A DNA stretch of 35,825 bases from Elusimicrobiota bacterium (GCA_003450815.1 DMES01000004.1:1-35825), one strand, 5' to 3'; numbered from the stretch's first letter, positions 13,744-21,615 are shown. The notes: generated by a model from the letters alone, not told the origin. A program made the numbers and translations.

Positions 13744-14417
13744 ACAGCCTTGAAATGCTGGCCCATATCGCCAAAGGCCTCGGACCGCTCAAGGACAAGG
13801 TCGTCTTTGTGGGCGGCAGCACGGTTTCGCTCTACCTCACCGACCCCGGCGCCGCAACGGTGCGCCCCACCGAGGACGTGGACTGCGTGATGCAGGTTCT
13901 TACACTCGGGCAATATTATAAACTCGAAGGCGAACTAGAGCGGCTCGGATTCCGCCACGTTACAGAGAAGGATGCGCCCATCTGCCGCTGGAGCTATAAG
14001 GGACTTACCACCGACATAATGCCAACCGAGGGCGCCGTGCTGAATTTCAAGAACAGTTGGTACCCGGATGGCTATGAGCATGCGATAACAGTGAAACTCC
14101 CAGGTGGAGAACATGTGCGCATCTTTTCGCTGCCCTACTTCCTGGCTTCAAAGATCGAGGCCTTCGCCGACCGGGGCCACGGGGATTTCCTCACCAGCCC
14201 GGATATGGAAGACATCATCACCGTGCTGGACGGCTCCGAAACAGTTGCCGAAGAAATATCGGCAGCGCCCGCCAAGGTCCAAAAGCATCTCGCGGAGAAG
14301 TTCCGCGAATTCCTGCAGGACGACAGATTTGCCGAAAGCCTGGAGGGCAACCTGCGCTCACCAGCCGGCACTGCCGGCCGCGTGGAACGCATCAAGAACA
14401 TCCTGGCGTCCTTGTAG
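13740..14417 (+). CDS. AbiEii-like nucleotidyltransferase toxin, copy 2 (intact)
   Basis: A 225-residue nucleotidyltransferase-fold protein. The GG-S motif VGGSTVSLYL lies at about residues 24-33 and the metal-binding D-x-D in RPTEDVDCVMQV at about 43-54. FSLPYFLASKIEAFADRGHGDFLTSPDMEDI (about 127-157) contains the K-x-x-A-x-x-x-R-x-x-x-D-x-x-D pattern typical of AbiEii/DUF1814-like toxins. AbiEii toxins transfer nucleotides to RNA targets and arrest growth; that activity is family knowledge. The Trp codon that became TGA in copy 1 is intact here. It is coupled to the HTH gene by an ATGA overlap. It is followed by a BRO-N gene with its own ribosome binding site. Confidence 0.8.
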   Translation: MNSLEMLAHIAKGLGPLKDKVVFVGGSTVSLYLTDPGAATVRPTEDVDCVMQVLTLGQYYKLEGELERLGFRHVTEKDAPICRWSYKGLTTDIMPTEGAVLNFKNSWYPDGYEHAITVKLPGGEHVRIFSLPYFLASKIEAFADRGHGDFLTSPDMEDIITVLDGSETVAEEISAAPAKVQKHLAEKFREFLQDDRFAESLEGNLRSPAGTAGRVERIKNILASL

Positions 14418-14476
14418 CGACGCATTGCGAGCCATGTCCCAAAATAGTTTCATGGACCTATCCATAAGGAGGTTCC

Positions 14477-15103
14477 ATGAAAGAAAAGACATTCATAGGC
14501 AGTTGGATACGGCAGACCACCAGAGGCAAAAAGCGGTACTACTCCGTAGTAGACGCCATAGAGGGCGTCACAGGAAGCAAGAACCCGAGGGACTACTGGT
14601 ACCGGGTCAAGAAGCGGCAGGCTGAGAATGGCGTCGACATGTCGACACTTTGTCGACAACTGAGCCTGCCGGGCCCGGACGGCAAATATTACATCACTGA
14701 CTGCGCCGACCGGGAGGGAATAGGCCTGATACTGCGGCATCTTCCCGCCAGGGTTTCCGGCCCGCTTTTACGACGGAAGAATTTCACCCTAGAAGACCTG
14801 CAAAAGCATCTCCTCAAAAAGAAAGCCGCTGAGGAGCGCGATAGCTCCACTGGGAGTTGTCAACACAACACACGCGGAACCGGCTTTAATAGCGCGTCCG
14901 GGACAGACGGCATATCTGACGATCTCTGGATCCGCTTTCACCGCTTCGTCTATCGCGTCCTGAAAACTGTATACGTAGACACCGGCATAATTAAGGTGCA
15001 GACCACCAGCAAGGTTGGCGAAAAGCCCCTTCCCATGGCCGCAGAAAGATATAATACTGGTAGCGAAACAGGACTAAACGACCCGAATGAAAGAACCCCA
15101 TAG
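14477..15103 (+). CDS. BRO-N domain (phage antirepressor-like) protein
   Basis: A 208-residue protein with a strong AAGGAGG ribosome binding site and ATG at 14477. The N-terminal about 100 residues follow the BRO-N pattern: RYYSVVDAIEGVTGSKNPRD, YWYRVKKRQ, LCRQLSLPGPDGKYYITDCAD, EGIGLILRHLP. BRO-N domains bind DNA and occur in phage and mobile-element antirepressors. The C-terminal about 90 residues are low-complexity and resemble nothing. The frame runs into the miaB promoter and overlaps the miaB start by 17 bp, so the true end may have been changed when the island joined miaB. ATGG-N6-CCAT before the gene is a possible operator. Confidence 0.7.
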   Translation: MKEKTFIGSWIRQTTRGKKRYYSVVDAIEGVTGSKNPRDYWYRVKKRQAENGVDMSTLCRQLSLPGPDGKYYITDCADREGIGLILRHLPARVSGPLLRRKNFTLEDLQKHLLKKKAAEERDSSTGSCQHNTRGTGFNSASGTDGISDDLWIRFHRFVYRVLKTVYVDTGIIKVQTTSKVGEKPLPMAAERYNTGSETGLNDPNERTP

Positions 15104-16418
15104 GGAGTTGTCGACAGGCTCAAAAGGCAGAACCGCCGGTTCCCCGACGGAAAAGGCGCTTCCCGGTGAAACACCCGCCGGGAAGCGAGTCCACATCATT
15201 ACATTCGGCTGCCAGATGAACGAGGCGGACTCCGCGGACATTGCCTCGGCTTTCCGCAAACGAGGATTTGAACTGGCGGCGGACCTTGGGGCCGCCGACG
15301 CTGTGGTGGTGAACACCTGCACCGTGCGGCAGAAAGCCGAGGACAAGGCCGTTTCGCAGATAGGCCGCCTGCGCAAATGGAAACGCGATAAACCAGCCGG
15401 CAAGGTATTCATAATGGGCTGCGCCGCACAGCGCCTGGGCGAAAAATACCTGAAAGCCAAATTCCCTTTTATTGACGGCGTACTTGGAGCCAAAGAAATC
15501 GGCCGCCTTCAGGGAATGCTTGACAAACATTTTAAAACCACGGAAACCGCATACCCCCAAATTTTAAAATCCCCGCTTTCGGCCTATGTAACCGTCATGC
15601 GCGGTTGTTCCCTTAAATGCTCCTACTGCGTGGTGCCTTCCGTGCGGGGTGAGGCCGTCTGCCTTGAACCCGGGGCCATACTCAAAGAAGCCCGCGCCAA
15701 GGCCGCGGCGGGCGCGCGCGAAATAGTCCTTCTGGGCCAGACCGTAAACGCCTACCGCTCAGGCAAAACCACCTTCGCCGGACTGCTTAAGGAAGTATGC
15801 GCCGTTAAAGAGGTGGCGCGGGTGCGCTTTATGAGCCCTCACCCGCTTTTTTTTGACAAGGCGTTTTTTGAGCTGCTGAAAAACGAACCGAAACTTTCCC
15901 GCCATATGCACCTGCCTGTACAGTCCGGCTCGGACCATATCCTTAAACTGATGAAACGCGGCTATACCCGCGCCGGCTACCTTGATTTGCTGTCCCGCAT
16001 GCGCGCGGCCGCCGAAGATATTTCCGTTTCCACTGATTTTATAGTGGGCTACCCCGGAGAGACAGAAGAGGATTTTTCCCAAACGCTCGCGCTTGCGCGG
16101 GAGGGGGGATTTTCTTTCGCCTTCTGTTTCAAGTATTCCCCGCGCTCAGACAAGCCCGAAATGAAAACGCAGATAAGCGAACAACTTATGGAGGCGCGCC
16201 TTGAGCGCCTGCTTTCCGCCGTTAAGGAAAATTCGCGTGACATTTTAATAAAAAGAATTGGTAGAATAGAGGAAGTGCTCCTTGAGACAGAAACTTCCGG
16301 CAGGACCTCCACTAATTTCACCTGTTTCACGGACAGGGCCGGAAAGCCCGGAGAAACGCTGAAAGTGGCGGTAACAGGCACTGACAAAAACATTCTGAAC
16401 GGAAAGGTGATAAGATGA
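15087..16418 (+). CDS. miaB: MiaB, tRNA-2-methylthio-N6-dimethylallyladenosine synthase
   Basis: A 443-residue radical-SAM methylthiotransferase that adds the 2-methylthio group to i6A37 of tRNAs reading U-starting codons. The N-terminal MTTase domain begins VHIITFGCQMNEAD (first cluster Cys at residue 42), with further Cys in VVNTCTVR and MGCAAQR. The radical-SAM CxxxCxxC is CSLKCSYC (about 174-181), followed by the C-terminal TRAM-like region. Start at ATG 15087; TATAAT at about 15050 could be its -10. It has a 34-residue N-terminal extension. It overlaps the PilZ gene by 4 bp, and MiaA, which makes its substrate, is encoded nearby. The 5' end matches the three displaced fragments to the left, so this gene seems to be the integration target of the island. 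Confidence 0.95.
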   Translation: MKEPHRELSTGSKGRTAGSPTEKALPGETPAGKRVHIITFGCQMNEADSADIASAFRKRGFELAADLGAADAVVVNTCTVRQKAEDKAVSQIGRLRKWKRDKPAGKVFIMGCAAQRLGEKYLKAKFPFIDGVLGAKEIGRLQGMLDKHFKTTETAYPQILKSPLSAYVTVMRGCSLKCSYCVVPSVRGEAVCLEPGAILKEARAKAAAGAREIVLLGQTVNAYRSGKTTFAGLLKEVCAVKEVARVRFMSPHPLFFDKAFFELLKNEPKLSRHMHLPVQSGSDHILKLMKRGYTRAGYLDLLSRMRAAAEDISVSTDFIVGYPGETEEDFSQTLALAREGGFSFAFCFKYSPRSDKPEMKTQISEQLMEARLERLLSAVKENSRDILIKRIGRIEEVLLETETSGRTSTNFTCFTDRAGKPGETLKVAVTGTDKNILNGKVIR

Positions 16419-16891
16419 AAAAGAATAAAGTTGTAAAAGAAAGACGCCAGCATGTGCGCCTGCCAATACTACACGGCATCCTTGAACCGGTAGATGTCCA
16501 GTTTTCAGCCAAAGAGAAAGGCGGCAAAAGCAGGCCGCAGCCGGCCATACTTGTGGACCTTTCCGCCGGAGGCATGCGTCTTATAACTTTCCTTGAGCCC
16601 CCGCATTCAAACGAGCTCAATATCATACTTAAGCTGGCCGGCATCAAAGAAATACCCGTGACCGGCAAAATTTCCTGGGTAAAAGAAAGGGGCGGCGTTT
16701 TTATGAACGGCATCTCTTTCACCGGCATCAGCCCCGATGACCGCAAGCGCGTAAACGAAATGGCCGAGGATTACGCCGACTGCGACACCCGCATGATCTT
16801 AAAACTCCCGGAAGTGTGCGTGGAAACCTGCCGGGCGCACGGCCTGTGCAACAAGCCGCAGAAAGACGAACCGCTGTTTAAGAAGAAATAA
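16415..16891 (+). CDS. PilZ-domain protein
   Basis: A 158-residue protein translationally coupled to miaB (ATGA overlap). The N-terminal RRQHVRLPI gives the R-x-x-x-R motif, and VDLSAGGMRL about 35 residues later gives D-x-S-x-x-G. Together they form the cyclic-di-GMP binding signature of PilZ domains. The domain fills about residues 8-115. The tail has a Cys-rich stretch, CVETCRAHGLCNKP, with three Cys, maybe a metal site, and ends in a basic KKK. No partner domain is present, so it likely acts as a c-di-GMP-responsive adaptor, for instance for motility or pili. No motility gene is in the window. Confidence 0.8.
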   Translation: MKKNKVVKERRQHVRLPILHGILEPVDVQFSAKEKGGKSRPQPAILVDLSAGGMRLITFLEPPHSNELNIILKLAGIKEIPVTGKISWVKERGGVFMNGISFTGISPDDRKRVNEMAEDYADCDTRMILKLPEVCVETCRAHGLCNKPQKDEPLFKKK

Positions 16892-16894
16892 CGT

Positions 16895-17040
16895 AAAGCG
16901 TATAGGGGAGAGCGTCTAGCGTATAGGGATGAGCGAATTGGCAATAATCCCTTTGACAGTTGCTATGCCCTATAACCTCTGGTCCATAATTTACTATACG
17001 TTTTTTCGTTCCCTAGCCCCTATTCGCTATACGCTATTTT
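16895..17040. repeat. Word-type inverted repeat, GCGTATAG/GGGGCTAG family
   Basis: The left arm holds GCGTATAGGGG, GCGTCTAGCGTATAGGG and GAGCGAA. The right arm, read on the minus strand, holds AGCGTATAG, CGAATAGGGG and CTAGGGAACGAA. Words are shared but shuffled, so the arms pair imperfectly over about 45 bp. It fills the whole gap before miaA. A related vocabulary appears at 25316-25415. Confidence 0.6.
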
Positions 17041-17046
17041 ACATAG

Positions 17047-18033
17047 ATGTCCCTTAAATCCCTTATTAAACCCATAACCCTCATGGGTGCCAACGCCTCG
17101 GGTAAAACCGAGGTGGCTCTGGCGCTGGCAGCCATTACTAACGGTGAGATCATCTCCGCGGACTCAAAACAGGTTTACAAACATCTCTCGGCCGGCACAG
17201 CCAAACCCGCCGGCGCCTGGGCGGAAACGGCGGGCCAAAGCGTTTATCTGGTGAGCGGCGTACCCTACCACCTGGTGGACATTATTGACCCGCGTTCAAG
17301 TTACGACGCCGCAGCTTTTGTGCTGGCTGCCCGGCAAAAAATAGATGAGATAAAAGCCCGCGGAAAAACCCCTATAATTGCCGGCGGCACCGGCATGTAC
17401 ATACAAGCTCTCTGGAACGGCCTGGACCCCCTGCCCGCAGCCGACCCGGCGCTCCGGACGGAACTGGCGGCCAAAGCCGAACTGGACGGCAAAGAGGCGC
17501 TGCACTCTGTTCTGAAAGAACTTGACCCTAAAGCGGCGGGGCTTATTCCCGCCGGTAACATCCAGCGCGTTATACGCGCCATAGAAATAACCAAACTCGC
17601 GGGCCGCCCTGTTTCCGAAATTTGGTCGGGACGTTTTTTTGACGCCCTGCCCGCGCATCTGGGAACTTTTATTTTTTTCCACTGGAAAAAAGAGCTTTTG
17701 AACGAGCGCATAAAACAGCGTACCATTACCCGTTTTGACGAGTGGAATGAGGAAACTAAAAACCTGCTGGAGCTCGGCTATCCGGAAGACGCGCCGGGGC
17801 TTAAATCGCTGGGGTATCCGCAGGTGCTTGATTTCCGCTCCAACCGCCTGACCCGCGCGGAAGCCATACACTCCATAACCATGCTCTCCATGTCTTACGC
17901 TAAACGCCAGAACACCTGGTTCTCCAGGTACAAGAACGCCCGGCGGCTTGACCTTGAAAATTTCTCGGACTATGAACCTGAAAAAATAGCCGCAAGCATT
18001 ATGGAAGGGGCTGGCAGGGGAATAGAGGAGTAG
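17047..18033 (+). CDS. miaA: MiaA, tRNA dimethylallyltransferase
   Basis: A 328-residue enzyme transferring a dimethylallyl group to A37 of tRNA, the step before MiaB. Motifs are the P-loop GANASGKTEVA (about residues 14-24), SADSKQVYKHLSAGTAKP with the catalytic Asp (about 38-55), PYHLVDIIDP (about 76-85) and GGTGMYIQAL (about 113-122), plus the C-terminal SYAKRQNTWF helix typical of the tRNA-binding part. The length is normal for the family. No Shine-Dalgarno is visible before ATG 17047, as for several neighbours. Close linkage to miaB agrees with a shared role in tRNA modification, although the long inverted repeat between suggests a separate transcript. Confidence 0.95.
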   Translation: MSLKSLIKPITLMGANASGKTEVALALAAITNGEIISADSKQVYKHLSAGTAKPAGAWAETAGQSVYLVSGVPYHLVDIIDPRSSYDAAAFVLAARQKIDEIKARGKTPIIAGGTGMYIQALWNGLDPLPAADPALRTELAAKAELDGKEALHSVLKELDPKAAGLIPAGNIQRVIRAIEITKLAGRPVSEIWSGRFFDALPAHLGTFIFFHWKKELLNERIKQRTITRFDEWNEETKNLLELGYPEDAPGLKSLGYPQVLDFRSNRLTRAEAIHSITMLSMSYAKRQNTWFSRYKNARRLDLENFSDYEPEKIAASIMEGAGRGIEE

Positions 18034-18108
18034 ATGCCTGAAGGCATAGAGGACATGGATTTCTAAAGCTTTCTAAATTGCCAAGCATCTAAATTGCCGC
18101 ACATCTAA
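18030..18108. repeat. Word-type repeat, ATCTAAATTGCC family
   Basis: A short gap with words TAGATGCC, GGCATAGAGG, TCTAAATTGCC, AAGCATC and GCACATCTAAA in both orientations. The same vocabulary is used at 19372-19500 after hflX. Confidence 0.5.
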
Positions 18109-18109
18109 A

Positions 18110-19375
18110 ATGATCAAAGCTATCCTTTTGTCCGTTAAACTGAAAAAACGAGCGGTGAGGGGATTTTCGCCGGAAACCTCGCTTGAGGAACTCTGGCGTC
18201 TGGCCGAAACCGCGTCGCTTGAGCCGGTAAAAACGCTTACGGTAACACTTTCCGCTTATAACCCCGGCACGCTCATCGGCGAAGGGAAAATTGAGGAATT
18301 AAAAGGGCTTATCAAAGAAACCAGCGCAAAGCTTGTAATCTTTGACACCGCCCTCACCAGCGCCCAGCAGAGGAACCTTGAACGACTGCTCGGCGTTCCG
18401 GCGATAGAGCGCACCTTCCTTATACTTGAGATCTTTTCCCAGCGGGCGCGCACCATGGAAGGGCGCCTGCAGGTCAAGCTTGCCCGCTTTTCTTACGCCG
18501 CTTCACGCCTTACAGGCAAGGGCGCCGGCCTTGAGCAGCAGCACGGCATGATAGGAACCAGGGGCCCGGGCGAACGGAAGATAGAATACGAGCGCCGTAC
18601 GCTGCGCGACAAAATAATAGAACTTAAAGCCGGAATTGAAACAATAAGGAAAGAGCGGCAAAACCAGCGCAAAACCCGCGACGCGCTGCCCATGGCGCAG
18701 ATCTCCCTGGTGGGCTACACCAACTCCGGCAAATCAACTTTGCTTGACAGGCTTACCGGCGGCAGGCACGCCATTTACACCGACGACAAGCTTTTCGCCA
18801 CCCTTGACCCTGCCACAAAGCGCGTCAAACTTCCGGACGGCGGCTGGGCTCTTTTTACCGACACAGTGGGTTTCATACAGAACCTGCCGCACCAGCTTAT
18901 AGCGGCCTTCCGCTCCACCCTTGAGGGCATAACCTGCTCCGACCTTATAATACATGTGCACGACGGCGCTTCCTCTTATCCTAAGCTCCAGCACGAAACC
19001 GTGGCCAGGACAATGGGCGACATGGGCCTGGAAGGCATACCGGTTATAAATGTCTTTAACAAGTCGGATCTGGTGAAAAACCCGGCGCTTTCCGTCTGGG
19101 CGCCGGCCAGTTTAAAGCCGGTATTTGTTTCGGCGCTCACCGGGTCCGGTGTAAAAGAACTTCTGGGGCTTGCCGAAATGTCGCTCTCGCGCAAGTGGAA
19201 AGAATACTCGCTTGAACTGCCCGAGCAGAGGAGCGATCTGCTCCGGGAACTTTATAAAGCCTGCACCGTAAAAAAAACTCTTTACGAAGACGGCAGAATA
19301 AAAGTGACCTTCAAAGCGACGCCGGAAAATTACGCGCGGATCGTAAAGAGGATAGAGCAGGCGTTGGATGCGTAG
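18110..19375 (+). CDS. hflX: HflX GTPase
   Basis: A 421-residue ribosome-associated GTPase that splits or rescues stalled ribosomes under stress in species studied. The N-terminal HflX domain shows YNPGTLIGEGKIEEL and LVIFDTALTSAQQRNLE, and the middle linker GTRGPGERKIEYERR. The G domain has G1 VGYTNSGKSTLL (about 199-210), G3 DTVGFIQNLPHQL and G4 NKSD. The C-terminal extension after about residue 355 is family-typical. HflX is often encoded next to MiaA/Hfq; here it follows miaA after 76 bp of repeat sequence. No ribosome binding site is seen before the ATG; frame and homology support this start. Confidence 0.95.
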   Translation: MIKAILLSVKLKKRAVRGFSPETSLEELWRLAETASLEPVKTLTVTLSAYNPGTLIGEGKIEELKGLIKETSAKLVIFDTALTSAQQRNLERLLGVPAIERTFLILEIFSQRARTMEGRLQVKLARFSYAASRLTGKGAGLEQQHGMIGTRGPGERKIEYERRTLRDKIIELKAGIETIRKERQNQRKTRDALPMAQISLVGYTNSGKSTLLDRLTGGRHAIYTDDKLFATLDPATKRVKLPDGGWALFTDTVGFIQNLPHQLIAAFRSTLEGITCSDLIIHVHDGASSYPKLQHETVARTMGDMGLEGIPVINVFNKSDLVKNPALSVWAPASLKPVFVSALTGSGVKELLGLAEMSLSRKWKEYSLELPEQRSDLLRELYKACTVKKTLYEDGRIKVTFKATPENYARIVKRIEQALDA

Positions 19376-19505
19376 AGGGGATAGAGGCGTAGACGGGGAA
19401 GTTGTGTATTTAATTACTAAGCATCCAAATTGCTATGCCTCCAAACTGCCACGCATCTAAAAATTCCTATGCCTCTAAATTGCTCCCCCAACCTCTGCGC
19501 CCCTG
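19372..19505. repeat. Word-type inverted repeat between hflX and plsY
   Basis: Words GATGCGTAGAGG, GATAGAGGCGTAGA, AAGCATCCAAATTGC, TATGCCTC, CACGCATCTAAA and CCTATGCCTCTAAATTGC occur repeatedly. The right part read on the minus strand repeats the left vocabulary. Same family as at 18030-18108. Confidence 0.55.
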
Positions 19506-19524
19506 TCCGCCACTGGATTTTTTA

Positions 19525-19530
19525 TATAAT
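19525..19530 (+). promoter_or_regulatory. -10 box of plsY, leaderless arrangement
   Basis: TATAAT ends 7 nt before the plsY ATG (19538), so the transcript probably starts at or next to the start codon. No good -35 is seen at 17 bp. Confidence 0.5.
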
Positions 19531-19537
19531 CTGAATA

Positions 19538-20188
19538 ATGATTAAAACCTCGCTGCTTTTAATCGCCAGTTACCTGTTGGGCGGAATTCCCACTGGTTAC
19601 CTTATAGGCAAGCTGAAAGGCATAGACATACGCCAGCACGGCTCCGGCAACCCCGGAACGGCCAATGTTTACCGGACACTCGGCAAATTGCCGGGGATTA
19701 TCACTTTCTTCGTGGATTTCCTCAAAGGGTTCATACCGGCCATGATAGCGATGCATTTTTATTACATAGGCCATCTGGGACGCTGGTGGATACCGGTGGC
19801 CGCCGGCGGGCTTGCCATAGCCGGACACATCTGGACGGTTTTTCTCGGCTTCAAAGGCGGCAAGGGAGTGGCCACCTCGGCGGGAGTTTTTATGGCTCTT
19901 CTGCCCTTGCCGACTATGGGGGCTTTCGTATTTTTCGGCCTGGCCGTGGCCATAACCCAGCATATATCAGTAGGCTCCATGGCCGCATCGGTGGCGCTGC
20001 CTGGACTCTGTTTTTTTCTGAATCCGCCTGATAGACAACCGCTGACCATAATGGCCTGCGTGGTCTGCGCGCTGATTTTCTACACACACATCCCTAATAT
20101 CCGCAGAATATTGAAGGGGAAAGAGCTCTCTTTCAGGCATAAACCGGGGCCGGCGGCGGAAACGGCAGAAAAAGGTAAAAATGATTAA
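19538..20188 (+). CDS. plsY: PlsY, acyl-phosphate glycerol-3-phosphate acyltransferase
   Basis: A 216-residue integral inner-membrane enzyme that makes lysophosphatidic acid from acyl-phosphate and glycerol-3-phosphate, the first acylation in phospholipid synthesis. The three conserved loops are present: GGIPTGYLIGKLKGIDIRQH-GSGNPGTANVYR (about 15-46), GHIWTVFLGFKGGKGVATS (about 97-115) and the C-terminal FYTHIPNIRRILKGKE. Five or more hydrophobic helices are visible, and the length is normal apart from a short charged tail. It overlaps the next gene by 8 bp, so it is the first gene of a plsY-DUF151-HU operon. Confidence 0.95.
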   Translation: MIKTSLLLIASYLLGGIPTGYLIGKLKGIDIRQHGSGNPGTANVYRTLGKLPGIITFFVDFLKGFIPAMIAMHFYYIGHLGRWWIPVAAGGLAIAGHIWTVFLGFKGGKGVATSAGVFMALLPLPTMGAFVFFGLAVAITQHISVGSMAASVALPGLCFFLNPPDRQPLTIMACVVCALIFYTHIPNIRRILKGKELSFRHKPGPAAETAEKGKND

Positions 20189-20756
20189 CAAAGCGGGAAA
20201 CAGCCGTGAAGTTGAAGTGAAAATTTATTCCATAGCCACCAGCCTTACCGAATCAATTATTTTCCTTGACGAGGCAGGCGGCACGCGCATCCTGCCGATT
20301 TGGATAGGGCCTATGGAGGCGCAGGCCATAGCTATACGGCTTTCAGGCTATCCCTCGCCCCGGCCCATGACCCACGATCTTATTTTTTCCACGCTCAAAA
20401 CGCTGGGCCTGAAGGTTGAAAAAGTGACTATCACGGATATTGTCGATAACACCTACTATTCCAGCATCCGCGTAACCGGATCAGAGGGACAAAACCCCGT
20501 TATTATTGACGCCCGGCCCTCCGACGCCGTGGCAGTGGCCGTGCGCTTCGGCTGCCCCATTTACATCAGCGAGGCTGTATTTTCCAAAACACAGGTTTTA
20601 AGCAAACCGATAACCGAAGACGAGGTTGTGAAATTCAAGCAGGATCTTAAAAGTCTCAAGCCGAACGATATTATAAACCAGCTTCTTAAAAAGCCGCCGT
20701 TACATGGCACTGAACCGGAGGGGAAAGACAAACCGCGGGAGGACACAGATGAATAA
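20181..20756 (+). CDS. Bifunctional nuclease family protein (DUF151)
   Basis: A 191-residue protein of the bifunctional nuclease (BFN_dom, DUF151) family. Family members are reported to act on DNA and RNA in plants; the bacterial role is unclear. Conserved parts are ILPIWIGPMEAQAIAIRL (about 37-54), PRPMTHDLI, and VIIDARPSDAVAVAVRFGCPIYISEAVF (about 107-134), matching the usual core. The C-terminal 50 residues are charged and family-variable. It overlaps plsY (8 bp) and the HU gene (8 bp), so it is translationally coupled on both sides. Several near ATGs are possible; 20181 is preferred for the coupling. Confidence 0.85.
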   Translation: MINKAGNSREVEVKIYSIATSLTESIIFLDEAGGTRILPIWIGPMEAQAIAIRLSGYPSPRPMTHDLIFSTLKTLGLKVEKVTITDIVDNTYYSSIRVTGSEGQNPVIIDARPSDAVAVAVRFGCPIYISEAVFSKTQVLSKPITEDEVVKFKQDLKSLKPNDIINQLLKKPPLHGTEPEGKDKPREDTDE

Positions 20757-21015
20757 ACTTGATCTGATAAAGGAGATTACCAGGCATCTCACTACGGAAA
20801 AAGACGCTAAAATTGCGGTAACTAAAACCTTTGAGGTTATTGTTGAGGCGTTGCGGGATAATCAGAAAGTGGTTATTTCAAATTTTGGAACTTTTAAAGT
20901 CAAAGAACGCCTGCCGCGCCAGATGCGCAACCCTAAAACCAACCAGCGGGTGATGGTGGGCACACGGCGCAGCATCCGCTTCAAGCCTTCAAAAAAGCTT
21001 ACCATAGGGCTGTGA
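20749..21015 (+). CDS. HU-family nucleoid DNA-binding protein
   Basis: An 88-residue HU/IHF-type histone-like protein. MNKLDLIKEITRHL opens the helical dimerisation part, SNFGTFKVKER leads to the beta arm, and RNPKTNQRVMV forms the arm tip with the DNA-intercalating proline, followed by SIRFKPSKKL. The start at 20749 is chosen over the upstream in-frame ATG at 20704 because it gives the exact family N-terminus and has GGGAGGA 7 nt before it. It is the last gene of the plsY operon. Confidence 0.9.
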   Translation: MNKLDLIKEITRHLTTEKDAKIAVTKTFEVIVEALRDNQKVVISNFGTFKVKERLPRQMRNPKTNQRVMVGTRRSIRFKPSKKLTIGL

Positions 21016-21017
21016 AC

Positions 21018-21125
21018 GGAACAGCAGACTGCCAGTAGGTTGGTAGGCGAGTAGGCTGGTATGCTTTTGAGGGAAATTCTTTAATACGGGGTCTACAAGC
21101 ATACCCGCTTACCAGCCTACCAGCA
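21018..21125. repeat. Word-type inverted repeat, GTAGGCTGGTA family
   Basis: The left arm has GTAGGTTGGTAGGCGAGTAG and GCTGGTATGCTT; the right arm read on minus has GCTGGTAGGCTGGTAAGCGG and GTATGCTTGTAG. A loop of about 30 nt separates them. It fills the gap between the HU gene and the MerR-type gene and may act as a terminator structure without a T-run. Confidence 0.6.
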
Positions 21126-21131
21126 AAGACC

Positions 21132-21464
21132 ATGACCGAGAAAACATATTTCACCATAAGCGAGATTTCAAGCAGAACAAAGCTGCCGCCTTACACTATC
21201 CGCTACTGGGAAACGCTCGCCCTGCTGCGCCCTCTGCGCCTCGCCAGCGGCCACCGCCGCTACACCAAAGCCGACCTTGAAATTATAAACGAGGTTAAAG
21301 ACCTGGTGCTTTTGAAAGGCTATACGCTTACCGGCGCAAAAAAATTTTTACGCTCAAGAAAAAAACCGGCCGCCGAACGGGCAATAAAAAGCATAAGCGG
21401 GGCAAAAGCCGAATTACTGGAAGAAATACGAAGCGAACTAAACCAGTTTATAAAAGAACTTTAA
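21132..21464 (+). CDS. MerR-type transcriptional regulator
   Basis: A 110-residue protein with a MerR helix-turn-helix at the N-terminus: FTISEISSRTKLPPYTIRYWETLALLRPLRL, wing SGHRRYTKADLEII (about residues 7-53). The remaining 55 residues form a basic then acidic helix that may be a short coiled coil for dimerisation. No effector-binding domain and no Cys metal ligands are present, so it belongs to the short MerR-like group that often sits near HU or PilZ genes. Its target is unknown. Confidence 0.85.
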   Translation: MTEKTYFTISEISSRTKLPPYTIRYWETLALLRPLRLASGHRRYTKADLEIINEVKDLVLLKGYTLTGAKKFLRSRKKPAAERAIKSISGAKAELLEEIRSELNQFIKEL

Positions 21465-21489
21465 CCCTAAAATTGCCGCAATTTTAGGG
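21465..21489. terminator. Perfect 11-bp hairpin after the MerR-type gene
   Basis: Arms CCCTAAAATTG and CAATTTTAGGG flank the loop CCG, starting right at the stop codon region. It is not followed by a T-run, so termination is possible but not certain. Confidence 0.45.
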
Positions 21490-21615
21490 AGTTCTTACAC
21501 CTTTGCGCGAAATTTACAATTTTCCGCAAAGGTTAATAACCAAGAAACATCCAAAGAATGCTAGAATAGTAATCCGGTCGGCAGTTTTCGACCGATGTCA
21601 GTCAAGTTGCGCTAC

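Noticed and set aside
1388..15086. CRISPR array or integron attC array
   Set aside because: Repeats are too long and far apart for CRISPR, and there is no cas gene. No integron integrase and no attC-like core sites at the junctions.
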